A DNA stretch of 37,649 nt. Origin: a virus. The notes beneath the pieces were generated by a model, which saw only the letters and a program-made list of their open reading frames with translations, had not been told where the DNA came from and did no database searches. The stretch covers positions 1 through 37,649 of the IMG/VR virus record IMGVR_UViG_3300050019_000085; one strand, given 5' to 3'. Positions 15,074 to 23,086 of the stretch are shown piece by piece. The position numbers and the translations under genes were made by a program. The stretch's first letter is position 1. Each line of letters begins with the position of its first letter.

Positions 15074-16453
15074 ATGTCGCGCCTGAAAACCATCATGGAG
15101 GACCGCGCCAAGCTGCACACCGACGCAGTTGCTCTGTTGAACGCCGATAAACAAACCCCCGAGACCCGCTCCGAAGCTACCCGGATGCTGGCCGAAGTCG
15201 AGACGCTGAGCAAGGACATTGCCAACATTCAGCTCGCCGACAAGCAAGCTGCCGAACTGGCTGCCGCGAACGGTGCTCTTCCGACCGAACAGCGTGGCGG
15301 AACGTCGACCGCCGAGGAATATCGCTCCGCATACAGCGAGTGGCTGCTTAAGGGCAAGCCCGGCTCGCGTGGTTCTTGCAAAGGCGGCACGGCACCCGAG
15401 CTCCTGTCGAAACTTGACCAGACTCAGGTTGCCTTCCGCAACATGACGCAAGAACAGCGCGACCAGCAAGCTGGCACGCAGAGCATCACCTACACCGAAG
15501 GCAATCTGGGCGGCTACTTTGTCCCGGCTGGCTTCGTGCAGGACATCGAAAAAGCCACCAAGTATTTTTGCCCGCTGCTCGATGGCACGACCATTCGCAT
15601 CATGGAAACGGCGACCGGTAACGTTCTGCCTTATCCGACCAGCAACGACACGAATCAGGCGTGGCATCTGACGTCCGAAACCACGCAGGTTGTGGACAAA
15701 GGCACCGCTGCCAACTACCCGACGACCGGCACACTGCCGAGCGACGATGCTGGCAACGTTCTGGCTTCGCAGATCACCTTCGGCGCGTTCAAGGGCTCGA
15801 CCGGCCTCGTCCGCGTATCGCTCGAACTGATGCAGGACAGCGCATTCAGCCTCGAAGCGTTCCTGAAGGAAGCCTTCGGCATCCGCTTGGCTCGTGGCTA
15901 CGAATATTACCTGACGCAGGGCTCCGGCACCAACGCGCCCTTCGGCTTGGTGCCCGCAGTTGCAGCCTCCGGCGCAGTTGCCGTGACTGCAGCCGGTTCC
16001 AGTGCGAACGACGGCATCGTCGCCAACACGGGAGTAAACAGCATCGGCTATCAGGACATCGTGAACCTGATTCACTCCGTCGACCCGACCTACCGTATCG
16101 GCGCGAAGTTCATGTTCAATGACCAGACGCTGGCTCACCTGAAAACGCGCATCGACAAGTTCGGTCGCCCGTTGTGGGTGCCTTCTGTCCGTGAGAGCGA
16201 GCCCGACAAAGTTGCGGGCTACTCCTACGTCATCAACCAGTCCATCGCCGGTATCGCTCCTTCAGCGACAGTGGCGCTGTTCGGCGCATTCAACAAGTTC
16301 ATCGCCCGCAAGGTGCGTGACCTGTCGATTGCACGACTGGACGAGCGGTTTGCGGATTTCGGCGAAGTCGCCTACATTGGCTTCAGCAGAATCGACAGCC
16401 GGTTGGTCGACGCTGGCACGCACCCAATCAACGCCCTCGTGATGCACAGCTAA
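15074..16453 (+). CDS. major capsid protein 2 (HK97 fold)
   Basis: A 459-aa protein with the complete HK97 layout. A ~110-residue charged helical N-terminus corresponds to the delta (internal scaffold) domain that the protease would remove. The core then begins at TEGNLGGYFVP and contains GTNAPFGLV and the late SRIDSRLVDAGTHPINALV segment. AGAGGAG 6-10 nt before ATG 15074 marks the start. The full-length delta domain, long leader and strong terminator make it the better candidate for the main shell protein, leaving the role of protein 1 open. Confidence 0.93.
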   Translation: MSRLKTIMEDRAKLHTDAVALLNADKQTPETRSEATRMLAEVETLSKDIANIQLADKQAAELAAANGALPTEQRGGTSTAEEYRSAYSEWLLKGKPGSRGSCKGGTAPELLSKLDQTQVAFRNMTQEQRDQQAGTQSITYTEGNLGGYFVPAGFVQDIEKATKYFCPLLDGTTIRIMETATGNVLPYPTSNDTNQAWHLTSETTQVVDKGTAANYPTTGTLPSDDAGNVLASQITFGAFKGSTGLVRVSLELMQDSAFSLEAFLKEAFGIRLARGYEYYLTQGSGTNAPFGLVPAVAASGAVAVTAAGSSANDGIVANTGVNSIGYQDIVNLIHSVDPTYRIGAKFMFNDQTLAHLKTRIDKFGRPLWVPSVRESEPDKVAGYSYVINQSIAGIAPSATVALFGAFNKFIARKVRDLSIARLDERFADFGEVAYIGFSRIDSRLVDAGTHPINALVMHS

Positions 16454-16477
16454 TCGCTGGCAGAACGAAGTCCTAAA

Positions 16478-16517
16478 GCCGGAGAGCATGGCGCAACAAG
16501 CCGTGCCTCCGGTTTTT
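16478..16517 (+). terminator. strong rho-independent terminator after the capsid genes
   Basis: CCGGAG (16479-16484) pairs with CTCCGG (16507-16512) and an inner CATGGC pairs with GCCGTG around a GCAACAA loop, followed by TTTTTCTTTC. It separates the head genes from the connector genes. Confidence 0.9.
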
Positions 16518-16524
16518 CTTTCTT

Positions 16525-16548
16525 GCCGTCACACCCACGTGTTCATAT
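16525..16548 (+). promoter_or_regulatory. GCCGTCACAC motif, site 6
   Basis: GCCGTCACAC at 16525-16534, then 8 nt, then TCATAT, directly after the terminator and before GAGGAG and GTG 16564. Its place right behind a terminator supports a promoter role. Confidence 0.55.
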
Positions 16549-16563
16549 TGAGGAGTTCTCTCA

Positions 16564-16890
16564 GTGGCTTCAGATAATATCTTCTGCTGTATTGCTGGCT
16601 GCAATCACGTTGGCTGGAAGGCAGATGCTGCCGGTCGACTGTATTGCAAGGAACATTGGAATGAAGCAATCGACGAGTTGTGCTCTTCGTGTCCCAAGTG
16701 TGATGTGCTGGGCTGCATGGGAGAAGGATTTGTAACAGAGACCAAGACTGGTAAACATTATTGCCATAAGCACGCATGGAGGTCTAACCGAAGCGATGAA
16801 CACGGTCTGAACCATCCAAATAAGGCTGAATGGAACGAGGCTGATGTTATACGAGCGCATTCCTTCGGCATAAGAATCGAGGAGTGCTGA
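16564..16890 (+). CDS. small cysteine-rich zinc-binding protein
   Basis: A 108-aa protein with two related metal-binding halves: CCIAGC...YCKEHW and CSSCPKCDVLGC...YCHKHAW. Each ends in a CxxH pair, so the pattern suggests two zinc sites in a treble-clef or B-box-like fold. GTG 16564 follows GAGGAG by about 9 nt. It opens the connector module and has no recognised phage family. It could bind nucleic acid or a partner protein. Confidence 0.7.
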   Translation: MASDNIFCCIAGCNHVGWKADAAGRLYCKEHWNEAIDELCSSCPKCDVLGCMGEGFVTETKTGKHYCHKHAWRSNRSDEHGLNHPNKAEWNEADVIRAHSFGIRIEEC

Positions 16891-16891
16891 C

Positions 16892-16930
16892 CCGGAACAC
16901 CTCCGTGACACCGTAGGGGGGAACTATTAT
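16892..16930 (+). promoter_or_regulatory. second copy of the 16-bp repeat with TATTAT box
   Basis: CCGGAACACCTCCGTG (16892-16907) repeats the sequence at 5891-5906. TATTAT (16925-16930) abuts the ATG of the next gene, just as TATAAT precedes ATG 5925 in the other copy. Confidence 0.4.
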
Positions 16931-17182
16931 ATGCTGGTCCGGATGAAAACAGGATGTGTCGAGGACGTTCACGACTTCGTCGGCGAGAGGCTTATTCGGG
17001 AAGGTCGTGCCACGCGCGTACCTTCAAAAAAGGAACTGATTCTGCAGGCAGAAAATGCAGGCGGCCCGGCAGCCACGGTCGGTATTGAAATGGCAACTCT
17101 TGAGCCGAAGGCGGAGTGCGCTGTTGTCAGATTTGTTCGCGGACCTAAGAGCCCGAGAAGGAATAGCTTATGGCAGGGATAA
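16931..17182 (+). CDS. small hypothetical protein of the connector module
   Basis: An 83-aa protein. Its first half (VRMKTG..EDVHDFVGERLIREGRATRV) resembles small phage proteins that often precede the head-tail connector gene and contain an 'R-x-L-I-x-x-G-x-A' pattern. The last 13 bases overlap the next gene. TAGGGGGG upstream serves as ribosome-binding site. Its function is not known. Confidence 0.65.
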   Translation: MLVRMKTGCVEDVHDFVGERLIREGRATRVPSKKELILQAENAGGPAATVGIEMATLEPKAECAVVRFVRGPKSPRRNSLWQG

Positions 17183-17895
17183 TCGTTCAAACGGACCCGA
17201 CGTCCGAACCAGTAACACTGGCGCAGGCAAAGAACTTCCTGCGAGTCACGGTTGGCGATGACGACGCACTCATAAGTGTGCTCATCATGGCTGCGCGTGA
17301 ATCGTGCGAGAACTTCTGCAGCCGGAGCTTCGCCATCAAGGGCTATCTACAGACGCTGGACTCCTTTCCTTATTACACCGACACGGTGATGAGCCAGATG
17401 GCCTACCCGCCCAGCTATTATGCTCTGCCGATGTACTCGACAACTCTGTGGAACTATTCTCAGATGATTAAGCTCTACATGCCGCCCGCGATTTCTGCTG
17501 CTATTGATTACACAGACCCATTGGGCGAAAACAAAACGTTGGTGCAGGACGTCGATTTTCTTCTTGATAATGTGTCGGAGCCGTCCAGAATATTCCCCAT
17601 GCCCGGTATCATGTGGCCACCGGTTCTTTACTGCCCGAATGCAGTCCGCATTCGATTTAAGGCAGGCTTCGGTTCGACGGACACTGACCCAGCACCGATT
17701 GATGGCGACGTGGCGCAGGGCTCCGGAAGGCAGCCGATGCCGGGCAGGGTGAAGCTTGCCATCATGCAGCTTCTGGCCGGGTGGTATGAGAACCGCGAAT
17801 CACTGACTGAAGCGAATATGAAAGAGATGCCGCAGCATGTGAAGATGATTCTCTGGTCGCTGCGCATCATGGATTTACAACCGACCCGTGGATAG
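17170..17895 (+). CDS. head-tail connector, gp6-like
   Basis: A 241-aa protein. Its N-terminus (PVTLAQAKNFLRV, DDDALISVLIMAARE, CENF) is the signature of HK97 gp6-type connectors, which form a ring under the portal and start the neck. A ~90-residue middle insertion rich in Tyr and Pro precedes the conserved end (VKLAIMQLLAGWYENRE). Start ATG 17170 overlaps the preceding gene. The -35 region of the endonuclease VII promoter lies inside its 3' end. Confidence 0.85.
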   Translation: MAGIIVQTDPTSEPVTLAQAKNFLRVTVGDDDALISVLIMAARESCENFCSRSFAIKGYLQTLDSFPYYTDTVMSQMAYPPSYYALPMYSTTLWNYSQMIKLYMPPAISAAIDYTDPLGENKTLVQDVDFLLDNVSEPSRIFPMPGIMWPPVLYCPNAVRIRFKAGFGSTDTDPAPIDGDVAQGSGRQPMPGRVKLAIMQLLAGWYENRESLTEANMKEMPQHVKMILWSLRIMDLQPTRG

Positions 17896-17909
17896 GTTAT
17901 AATGCAACA
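17874..17909 (+). promoter_or_regulatory. promoter of the endonuclease VII gene, leaderless architecture
   Basis: TTTACA, an 18-nt spacer and TATAAT (17898-17903), with exactly 6 nt before ATG 17910. No Shine-Dalgarno sequence is possible in that space, so the mRNA should be leaderless. Confidence 0.6.
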
Positions 17910-18317
17910 ATGACCGAACTAGGAACTGCTCAGAAAACTAAGGCCGCCACAAAACGATTTAGAAAGGCCCACCCTGAATGGTGGAAGTGGATGTGCTGGA
18001 AGGGTCGTCTTAAACGTGAATACGGAATGACCGAGCAAGACTTTAAAAGAATGCTCGAAGAGCAGGGTGGTTGTTGCGCCATCTGCCACAGACCTCTTCT
18101 TCTTGGAGACACATACAACATCTGCGTTGACCACAAGCACGGCCACAAACGTCCACGCGGACTAGTTCACAGGAATTGCAACGCTTTGCTCGGCTACGCA
18201 GAGGACAACGCCATAATCCTTCGTCTGGCCGCAGAATATTTGGAAGCTTACGAAATGAAGCACGCGGAAGAACAACCATGTGGTATCGTGACTGCCCACA
18301 ATGCAAACGAGGTTTGA
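17910..18317 (+). CDS. recombination endonuclease VII-type nuclease
   Basis: A 135-aa protein of the T4 gp49 (endonuclease VII) family. It has CAICHRPL (first zinc Cys pair), CVDHKHG (catalytic DH), GLVHRNCNALLGYAEDN (second Cys and conserved Asn) and a C-terminal helix. These His-Me-finger enzymes cleave branched DNA, and short phage versions often behave as free-standing mobile nucleases. It is inserted between two connector genes and carries its own promoter, which favours the mobile interpretation here. Confidence 0.9.
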   Translation: MTELGTAQKTKAATKRFRKAHPEWWKWMCWKGRLKREYGMTEQDFKRMLEEQGGCCAICHRPLLLGDTYNICVDHKHGHKRPRGLVHRNCNALLGYAEDNAIILRLAAEYLEAYEMKHAEEQPCGIVTAHNANEV

Positions 18318-18376
18318 GAAAAAGGAGCCTCCGAGATATTTTGACATGCGTTTGCGGCTGGGTTTGGGGCGCTTAA
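18278..18376 (+). CDS. 32-aa zinc-ribbon microprotein
   Basis: It overlaps the last 40 bases of the endonuclease VII gene in another frame. The 32 residues contain CPQC and CVCG, two cysteine pairs about 18 residues apart, which is the smallest unit that can form a zinc ribbon. GGAAG lies just upstream of the ATG. The conserved-looking cysteine spacing argues for a real gene. Its function is unknown. Confidence 0.5.
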   Translation: MWYRDCPQCKRGLRKRSLRDILTCVCGWVWGA

Positions 18377-18377
18377 G

Positions 18378-18401
18378 CGTGTCACACCGCGACGCTATTA
18401 T
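18378..18401 (+). promoter_or_regulatory. CGTGTCACAC motif with TATTAT, site 7
   Basis: CGTGTCACAC at 18378-18387, exactly 8 nt, then TATTAT (18396-18401), followed by GGAGGTG and ATG 18416. The spacing is the same as at sites 9 and 10. Confidence 0.6.
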
Positions 18402-18415
18402 GGAGGTGCGGCTCG

Positions 18416-19015
18416 ATGTCTATCAACTGGAAAAGCGGACGTATAGCCTCGGGCAAGCTTCGCCATCGCATCGATCTCGTGAAGGTGAGTCCGGTTCAAG
18501 ACACCGCCGGTGGCATCAACCTCAACAATAACACTCTCTACGCGCAAGTATGGGCTTCGGTTGAGCCCATGAGTGGTATGGAAACGATGGCCGCGAACGC
18601 GCAGACCACCGTCGACACTTATCAGATGGTCCTGCGATACATTGGGGCTGCACCGGCTTGGCAGCCGGACACGGTTTACCTTGGTAAGGGTCTGGTCCGA
18701 GACAGGAACGGCTATCTTCAGCAAGCGCAGTCCGGCGGCGGACTTTCAGGCACGATTGAACCGGACTGGTCAGAAGTTGAAGGCGAGTTCACTGAGGACG
18801 GCGACCCGAGTACGGGTGTCGTATGGCTCAACGTTGGGCTGGCACCACTTTACACAGGCGTTACGTCCGCACTGCAGGTATGGTGGCAGGGACGGCAGTT
18901 TCAGATTACCACCGTTCAGAATCCGGACGGACGCAACAAGATGCTCTGCATCATGGCAGTTGAAATCAACGATTCGCGTCAACAGCTTCACAGTGAACCT
19001 GTTGGGAACGGATAA
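18416..19015 (+). CDS. head-tail adaptor (gp7/SPP1 gp16-like) with inserted domain
   Basis: A 199-aa protein. The ends match the short phage head-tail adaptor family: IASGKLRHRIDLVK at the start and WWQGRQFQITTVQNPDGRNKMLCIMAVE at the end. These proteins connect the head-completion ring to the tail. A ~65-residue segment (about residues 80-142) is inserted in the middle with the pattern AWQPDTVYLGKGLV...EPDW...VVWLNVG, which resembles small beta-domains usually found on phage fibres. GGAGGTG precedes ATG 18416. The adaptor call is good; the inserted domain's role (possibly surface binding) is inference. Confidence 0.8.
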   Translation: MSINWKSGRIASGKLRHRIDLVKVSPVQDTAGGINLNNNTLYAQVWASVEPMSGMETMAANAQTTVDTYQMVLRYIGAAPAWQPDTVYLGKGLVRDRNGYLQQAQSGGGLSGTIEPDWSEVEGEFTEDGDPSTGVVWLNVGLAPLYTGVTSALQVWWQGRQFQITTVQNPDGRNKMLCIMAVEINDSRQQLHSEPVGNG

Positions 19016-19018
19016 ATA

Positions 19019-19753
19019 ATGGCGTTGAAAAATATATTGACGGCCAACTTGCTTGACCCGCAACGGGGGCGATACGTCCCCGGCGATTGCTACTACTGCC
19101 GCGATACCAAAGAAACATGGTGGGTTGCGGCGGACGGCTCACTTATTTGCCTCAATGACCTTTCCTTGGGGGTCAGCGCCACTGCCCGTGCTTACGGCCC
19201 ACAAGGGCCGCCGGGGCGCGACGGTGCGCCGTCTACGGTACCCGGCCCACAGGGTATGCCGGGAAGGAACGGCGCTGATGGTAAGGATTCAACCGTACCC
19301 GGCCCACAAGGGCCGCCGGGGCCGCCGGGCGTGTCAATTGTCGGCCCGCGCGGTGAAAGGGGCCTGAATGGTCGCAACGGGTCGGATTCAACCGTACCCG
19401 GCCCACAAGGGCCGCCGGGGCGCGACGGTGCGCCGTCTACGGTACCCGGCCCACAAGGGCTTGCAGGTAAAGATGGTCGCAACGGGTCGGATTCAACCGT
19501 ACCCGGCCCACAAGGGCCGCCGGGTGTGGCTGTTATAGGGCCACGAGGAGAACGTGGTGAACACGGCATCCCCGGAAAGGATGGACGTGATGGTCAGCCG
19601 GGACGAGATGGCAAGGACGCCGACATGTCTGTCCTGCTTAAACAAGTTGCTGATTTGAAAGTGACAGTGCAAGCATTGATTGATATGAACAAGAACGCCG
19701 GACTGTACATTGACTGGCTGAAAGCTAAGAGGTTGGCACGTGCAAACTCCTAA
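19019..19753 (+). CDS. collagen-like fibre protein
   Basis: A 244-aa protein with a ~60-residue N-terminal head containing CYYC, then ~140 residues of Gly-X-Y repeats (GPQGPPG, GRDG, GERG) broken by short STVPGPQ joints, and a C-terminal coiled coil (VADLKVTVQALIDM). Collagen-like phage fibres trimerise, with the coiled coil as clamp. It starts 4 nt after the adaptor gene and overlaps the next gene by 14 nt, so the two fibre proteins are probably made together. Its place among head-tail genes suggests a head or neck fibre. Confidence 0.85.
   Translation: MALKNILTANLLDPQRGRYVPGDCYYCRDTKETWWVAADGSLICLNDLSLGVSATARAYGPQGPPGRDGAPSTVPGPQGMPGRNGADGKDSTVPGPQGPPGPPGVSIVGPRGERGLNGRNGSDSTVPGPQGPPGRDGAPSTVPGPQGLAGKDGRNGSDSTVPGPQGPPGVAVIGPRGERGEHGIPGKDGRDGQPGRDGKDADMSVLLKQVADLKVTVQALIDMNKNAGLYIDWLKAKRLARANS
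19195..19525 (+). repeat. tandem repeats encoding the collagen-like shaft
   Basis: A unit containing CCCGGCCCACAAGGGCC and GCCGCCGGGG recurs about five times at ~50-100-nt spacing with near-identical bases even at third codon positions, implying recent duplication. GGCCC/GGGCC makes each unit internally palindromic. Confidence 0.85.
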
Positions 19754-22415
19754 CCTTCATCTTAATCTTTTCGCACCACTGGGCGTAGGTTGGCGCGAGG
19801 ACGCAACCGCCGGGGAATTGCTCGACGATAATATGGTGGTGCTTGATGCAGCCGTCGCCAATGCTGGGACTGTAAAGTCAGTAAACGGACACGTTGGTGT
19901 TGTTGTATTATCTGCCACCGATGTTGGTGCTGACACTTTCGGCTCCGCCGCAACGGCTCAGTCAAACGCGGAAGGCTACACGGACACAAAGATTTCCGCT
20001 GAAGTCACGCGTGCGAACGCGGCTTATGATGCCTCCGGCTCCGCCGCAACGGCTCAGTCAAACGCGGAAGGCTACACGGACGGAAAGGTACCACACACCC
20101 TTGCAGCCGTCACTAGCAAATGGATAAACAGCTATGATGCGACAACTGAAACATTTACAGCAACGCAGCCAGCTTATACAGATATAAGCGGAACTCCTGT
20201 TCTCGCCGCTATCGCTACTTCTGGTAAATGGTCTGATTTAAAAAATGCCACTGGCGCTCTCACCCTTTCCAACGGCACGAACGGCACGACATTCAACCAG
20301 ACCTCCGCAGTCAACTGGGCGTGGGCGAACATCACGGCGGCTACACCCGGCATAGCCAACCCTATTACATCGGGCCTTGGTGCGACTAATGCCAACTCCT
20401 CTACTACAGGGGCAAGTATGACCACTCACAGCCTAAGCATGACGCTAAACGTCAATATAGGCGATGCCGTGATTGTAGTTACAAACTGTGCCGACGCGAA
20501 CGGAACTTTAGCAGATAACGGGGCATCGGGTGGTAACACTTATGTGAAAATCGGCGGAAATTCATCTTTTTATGGTACGGGTCAGATGTGGCTTTGTTCT
20601 TCGGCAACAAAGTCCGCAACCAGTATTACTGTGAGTGACGCTGTATTAGAGGTCCTTGCTATAAGCGCAGCGACCTTCCTAAATGTGAGTGGAGTTGGAA
20701 CCGTAGTAATCAGCACAGGGGGCACTTACACTGACCCCATGACTGGCAACGTTACCACCCTCAACGCAAATTCTTTGGTTGTAGGAGTTATGTGCTTTGA
20801 TGGGTCAACAACGGTGACTGCCGTCTCTGGCACGATTCTGACGTATACCCACAATTCCGGCGATGTTGTTGACATTGCCATGCTTACTAAGGCAGCACCG
20901 ACAACTGGCTCCTACACTATTTCTGCTAACCATTCAAATAGTACGAAAACCTATGAGCAATTCACTGTAGAGTTACAGTCCACATCTACCCCTGTAACCA
21001 ACCAATCGTCACCTATCTTGGCCCTTGCTGGTACCGCGTGGGACTCAGTTGGGCCGAGTTCCATAGCGGATTCTTGGACGATTCAAGATGTTTTGGGTTC
21101 AGGCACGGATGGAACAAGCCAACTGAACATAGCCCACACGGGAACAACTGGCTCGTATGGCATCAACATTCTCAACCCCAACACGGGTGTATTTGGGGCA
21201 TCCACGGTCATCCCTGCTTTGAACGTCTCAGTGAATGGCAGTAAAATGAACACGGAATTTGCCGCCATCCAAGGTGTCAATTTCACAAGCAGCACTGCTA
21301 TTCCCACTGCGGTTTATGGAGGCGTCACTGTCCCCCCCAGTTCCATAGCATTCTCTGTACAAAGTATAATGGGTTGCATCGCTTCGGCATCGACCACGAG
21401 CTATGTCGAAGCTGCTTACTTTCAGGCACGCGCACTGGCCGCAGGCACAAAAATTGAGGCCAGTAATAGCGTTGCAGATGATGGAGGGTTCAATACATGG
21501 TCATGTATTGGGCATGAAATCAATCTGGGATTAGCTTATCAAAGTGCCACAACCCCTCTGGACTATCATTGGTCAGCGTTGTCCATTAGTTTCTACGGAA
21601 CAGCACACCCAGCATCGGGGGTTAATATAATAGCTGGCGCAAGCAGTTCTCCTCTGGCTGCTTTGGTCGTTGACTACTCGCTTAACACCGCTCCGCACAA
21701 CATGGTTTACATGGTCCCGCCAGACAATCTTGGGACAACCCCTGCGGTAAGATTGACGAACCACGCCCACACGTATGACGTATTTGATGTCTTTGACGAT
21801 GGTCACATGGCATTAGGTTCTGGCTCTGGCGCTGTTGACTCTAGCATCTCCCGCCTCGGTGCAGCATCGTTGGCCGTGGGTAACGGGACTGCTGGGGACT
21901 TCTCTGGTGCTCTTAAACTAACGAACCTCTCTGTTCAAGGAACCTTGACAGACGGCTCGGCTTCCGTTGGTACCGCTGGGCAAATACTCAGTTCTACCTC
22001 AACAAAGGTAGCGTGGGTCAACGCTGGTGGTGCAGGCGTAGTTGCAACTAGCAACTTGACAGCACAATCCGCTTCCATCGCAGCGACTACGATTTATGCC
22101 GTCCCTGCTGCGGGTGCAGGGCTATATCGTGTATCATACGTCGCCACGATTACTACTGTGGACTCCACGGGGTTTACCCTCGGCGGGACTACGGGCTTTC
22201 AGGCGAAGTATACGAACAACAGTGACAGCGTGGTCAAGACGAGCAATCCTACTACCCCACCTGTCTCTTCTATCAATGCAACTGGAACGAGCATCAGCGG
22301 GGTAATTTACGCAAACTGCAAGGCGAGCACAAACCTGCAATATCTCTTCACAATCACGACGCTTACGGGAGACGGTAGGTACGACCTCTCGATAAGGGTC
22401 GAGGCACTTTTGTAA
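19740..22415 (+). CDS. large fibre protein
   Basis: An 891-aa protein starting at GTG 19740 inside the collagen-like gene. The N-terminus (NLHLNLFAPLG..DDNMVVLDAAV) resembles attachment regions of phage fibres. Two copies of GSAATAQSNAEGYTD follow, then a long Ser/Thr/Gly-rich beta region. The last ~130 residues form a jelly-roll-like domain (GAGLYRVSYVATI...RYDLSIRVEALL). It is probably a trimeric host-binding or decoration fibre. Because it lies between head-tail connector genes rather than after the tail tip, it may be a head fibre. Confidence 0.75.
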   Translation: MQTPNLHLNLFAPLGVGWREDATAGELLDDNMVVLDAAVANAGTVKSVNGHVGVVVLSATDVGADTFGSAATAQSNAEGYTDTKISAEVTRANAAYDASGSAATAQSNAEGYTDGKVPHTLAAVTSKWINSYDATTETFTATQPAYTDISGTPVLAAIATSGKWSDLKNATGALTLSNGTNGTTFNQTSAVNWAWANITAATPGIANPITSGLGATNANSSTTGASMTTHSLSMTLNVNIGDAVIVVTNCADANGTLADNGASGGNTYVKIGGNSSFYGTGQMWLCSSATKSATSITVSDAVLEVLAISAATFLNVSGVGTVVISTGGTYTDPMTGNVTTLNANSLVVGVMCFDGSTTVTAVSGTILTYTHNSGDVVDIAMLTKAAPTTGSYTISANHSNSTKTYEQFTVELQSTSTPVTNQSSPILALAGTAWDSVGPSSIADSWTIQDVLGSGTDGTSQLNIAHTGTTGSYGINILNPNTGVFGASTVIPALNVSVNGSKMNTEFAAIQGVNFTSSTAIPTAVYGGVTVPPSSIAFSVQSIMGCIASASTTSYVEAAYFQARALAAGTKIEASNSVADDGGFNTWSCIGHEINLGLAYQSATTPLDYHWSALSISFYGTAHPASGVNIIAGASSSPLAALVVDYSLNTAPHNMVYMVPPDNLGTTPAVRLTNHAHTYDVFDVFDDGHMALGSGSGAVDSSISRLGAASLAVGNGTAGDFSGALKLTNLSVQGTLTDGSASVGTAGQILSSTSTKVAWVNAGGAGVVATSNLTAQSASIAATTIYAVPAAGAGLYRVSYVATITTVDSTGFTLGGTTGFQAKYTNNSDSVVKTSNPTTPPVSSINATGTSISGVIYANCKASTNLQYLFTITTLTGDGRYDLSIRVEALL
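19941..20081 (+). repeat. 45-bp direct repeat in the fibre gene
   Basis: The segment 19941-19985 is repeated at 20037-20081 with essentially no differences, encoding GSAATAQSNAEGYTD twice. It is an in-frame internal duplication. Confidence 0.85.
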
Positions 22416-22454
22416 TTTAGTATCTCGGTGTTTAGCGACATCGGGCTAGAGTAT

Positions 22455-22474
22455 GGCGGGGCCTTATCCCCGCC
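22455..22474 (+). terminator. GC hairpin after the fibre gene
   Basis: GGCGGGG pairs with CCCCGCC around CCTTAT. No T-run follows, so it is either a weak terminator or a processing or stability hairpin before the HNH gene. Confidence 0.4.
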
Positions 22475-22497
22475 TGCTCGTCCTATAAGGAGGACAC

Positions 22498-23043
22498 ATG
22501 AGCACAGGAATAAATAGGCTTGGCGCAAACAACGGTAGATGGAAAGGCGGGGTATATACTCTCCCCGGATACAATTCATACCACTCGGCAAAGCAACGGT
22601 GTACCAATCCCAAAAGTAAGCAATGGAAAGATTACGGCGGTAGGGGCATAGAGTTCAGATTCACCGATATTGCGCAGTTGTTTGCAGAGATTGGTTCACG
22701 TCCCAAGGGTATGAGCATAGACCGCATCGACAACGATGGTCATTATGAATCTGGGAATGTTCGCTGGGCGACACGCAAGCAACAGCGAGAGAATAGCAGA
22801 CCGTCCCCTCTACCCTCTGAAGAAGCCCGTAAAAATATGAGTTCCTCTTTGGTAGGAAATACAAACTGTCTTGAGAAGCGTTGGACATTAACCACCGAAC
22901 AACGTCAGCATCGTAGTGCGGCATTAAAAGGAAAATTAAAGACGGGCGCTGCTTTGGCAGCCTGTATAGCAAACGCCAAGAAAGCAACTGCGGCAGTTAA
23001 GGGTAAGAAAAGAGACGGACTCCGAGGCAAAATCCTCGGGTAG
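22498..23043 (+). CDS. HNH-type homing endonuclease
   Basis: A 181-aa protein. The first ~100 residues carry the signature of a common phage HNH family: RCTNPKSKQWKDYGGRGI, then F..F.AEIG.RP.GMSIDRIDN.GHYE.GNVRWAT. The last ~80 residues are Lys-rich and probably bind DNA. It has a strong ribosome-binding site (AAGGAGG) at ATG 22498, unlike the leaderless nuclease genes elsewhere in this phage. CCGAGG/CCTCGG at its 3' end can form a hairpin. It sits between two fibre-type genes and is most likely a mobile insertion. Confidence 0.85.
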   Translation: MSTGINRLGANNGRWKGGVYTLPGYNSYHSAKQRCTNPKSKQWKDYGGRGIEFRFTDIAQLFAEIGSRPKGMSIDRIDNDGHYESGNVRWATRKQQRENSRPSPLPSEEARKNMSSSLVGNTNCLEKRWTLTTEQRQHRSAALKGKLKTGAALAACIANAKKATAAVKGKKRDGLRGKILG

Positions 23044-23086
23044 TTGAGCAAGTCCTTAGGGAAACCAAGGGCGGAAGAGACACTTT

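Noticed and set aside
15032-16138. Long - strand open frames opposite capsid protein 2 and other genes
   Set aside because: They mirror the codon pattern of strongly coding + strand genes and have no starts or families.
19195-19525. Repeats as a replication origin or iteron array
   Set aside because: They encode in-frame Gly-X-Y collagen-like sequence and are explained by the protein.
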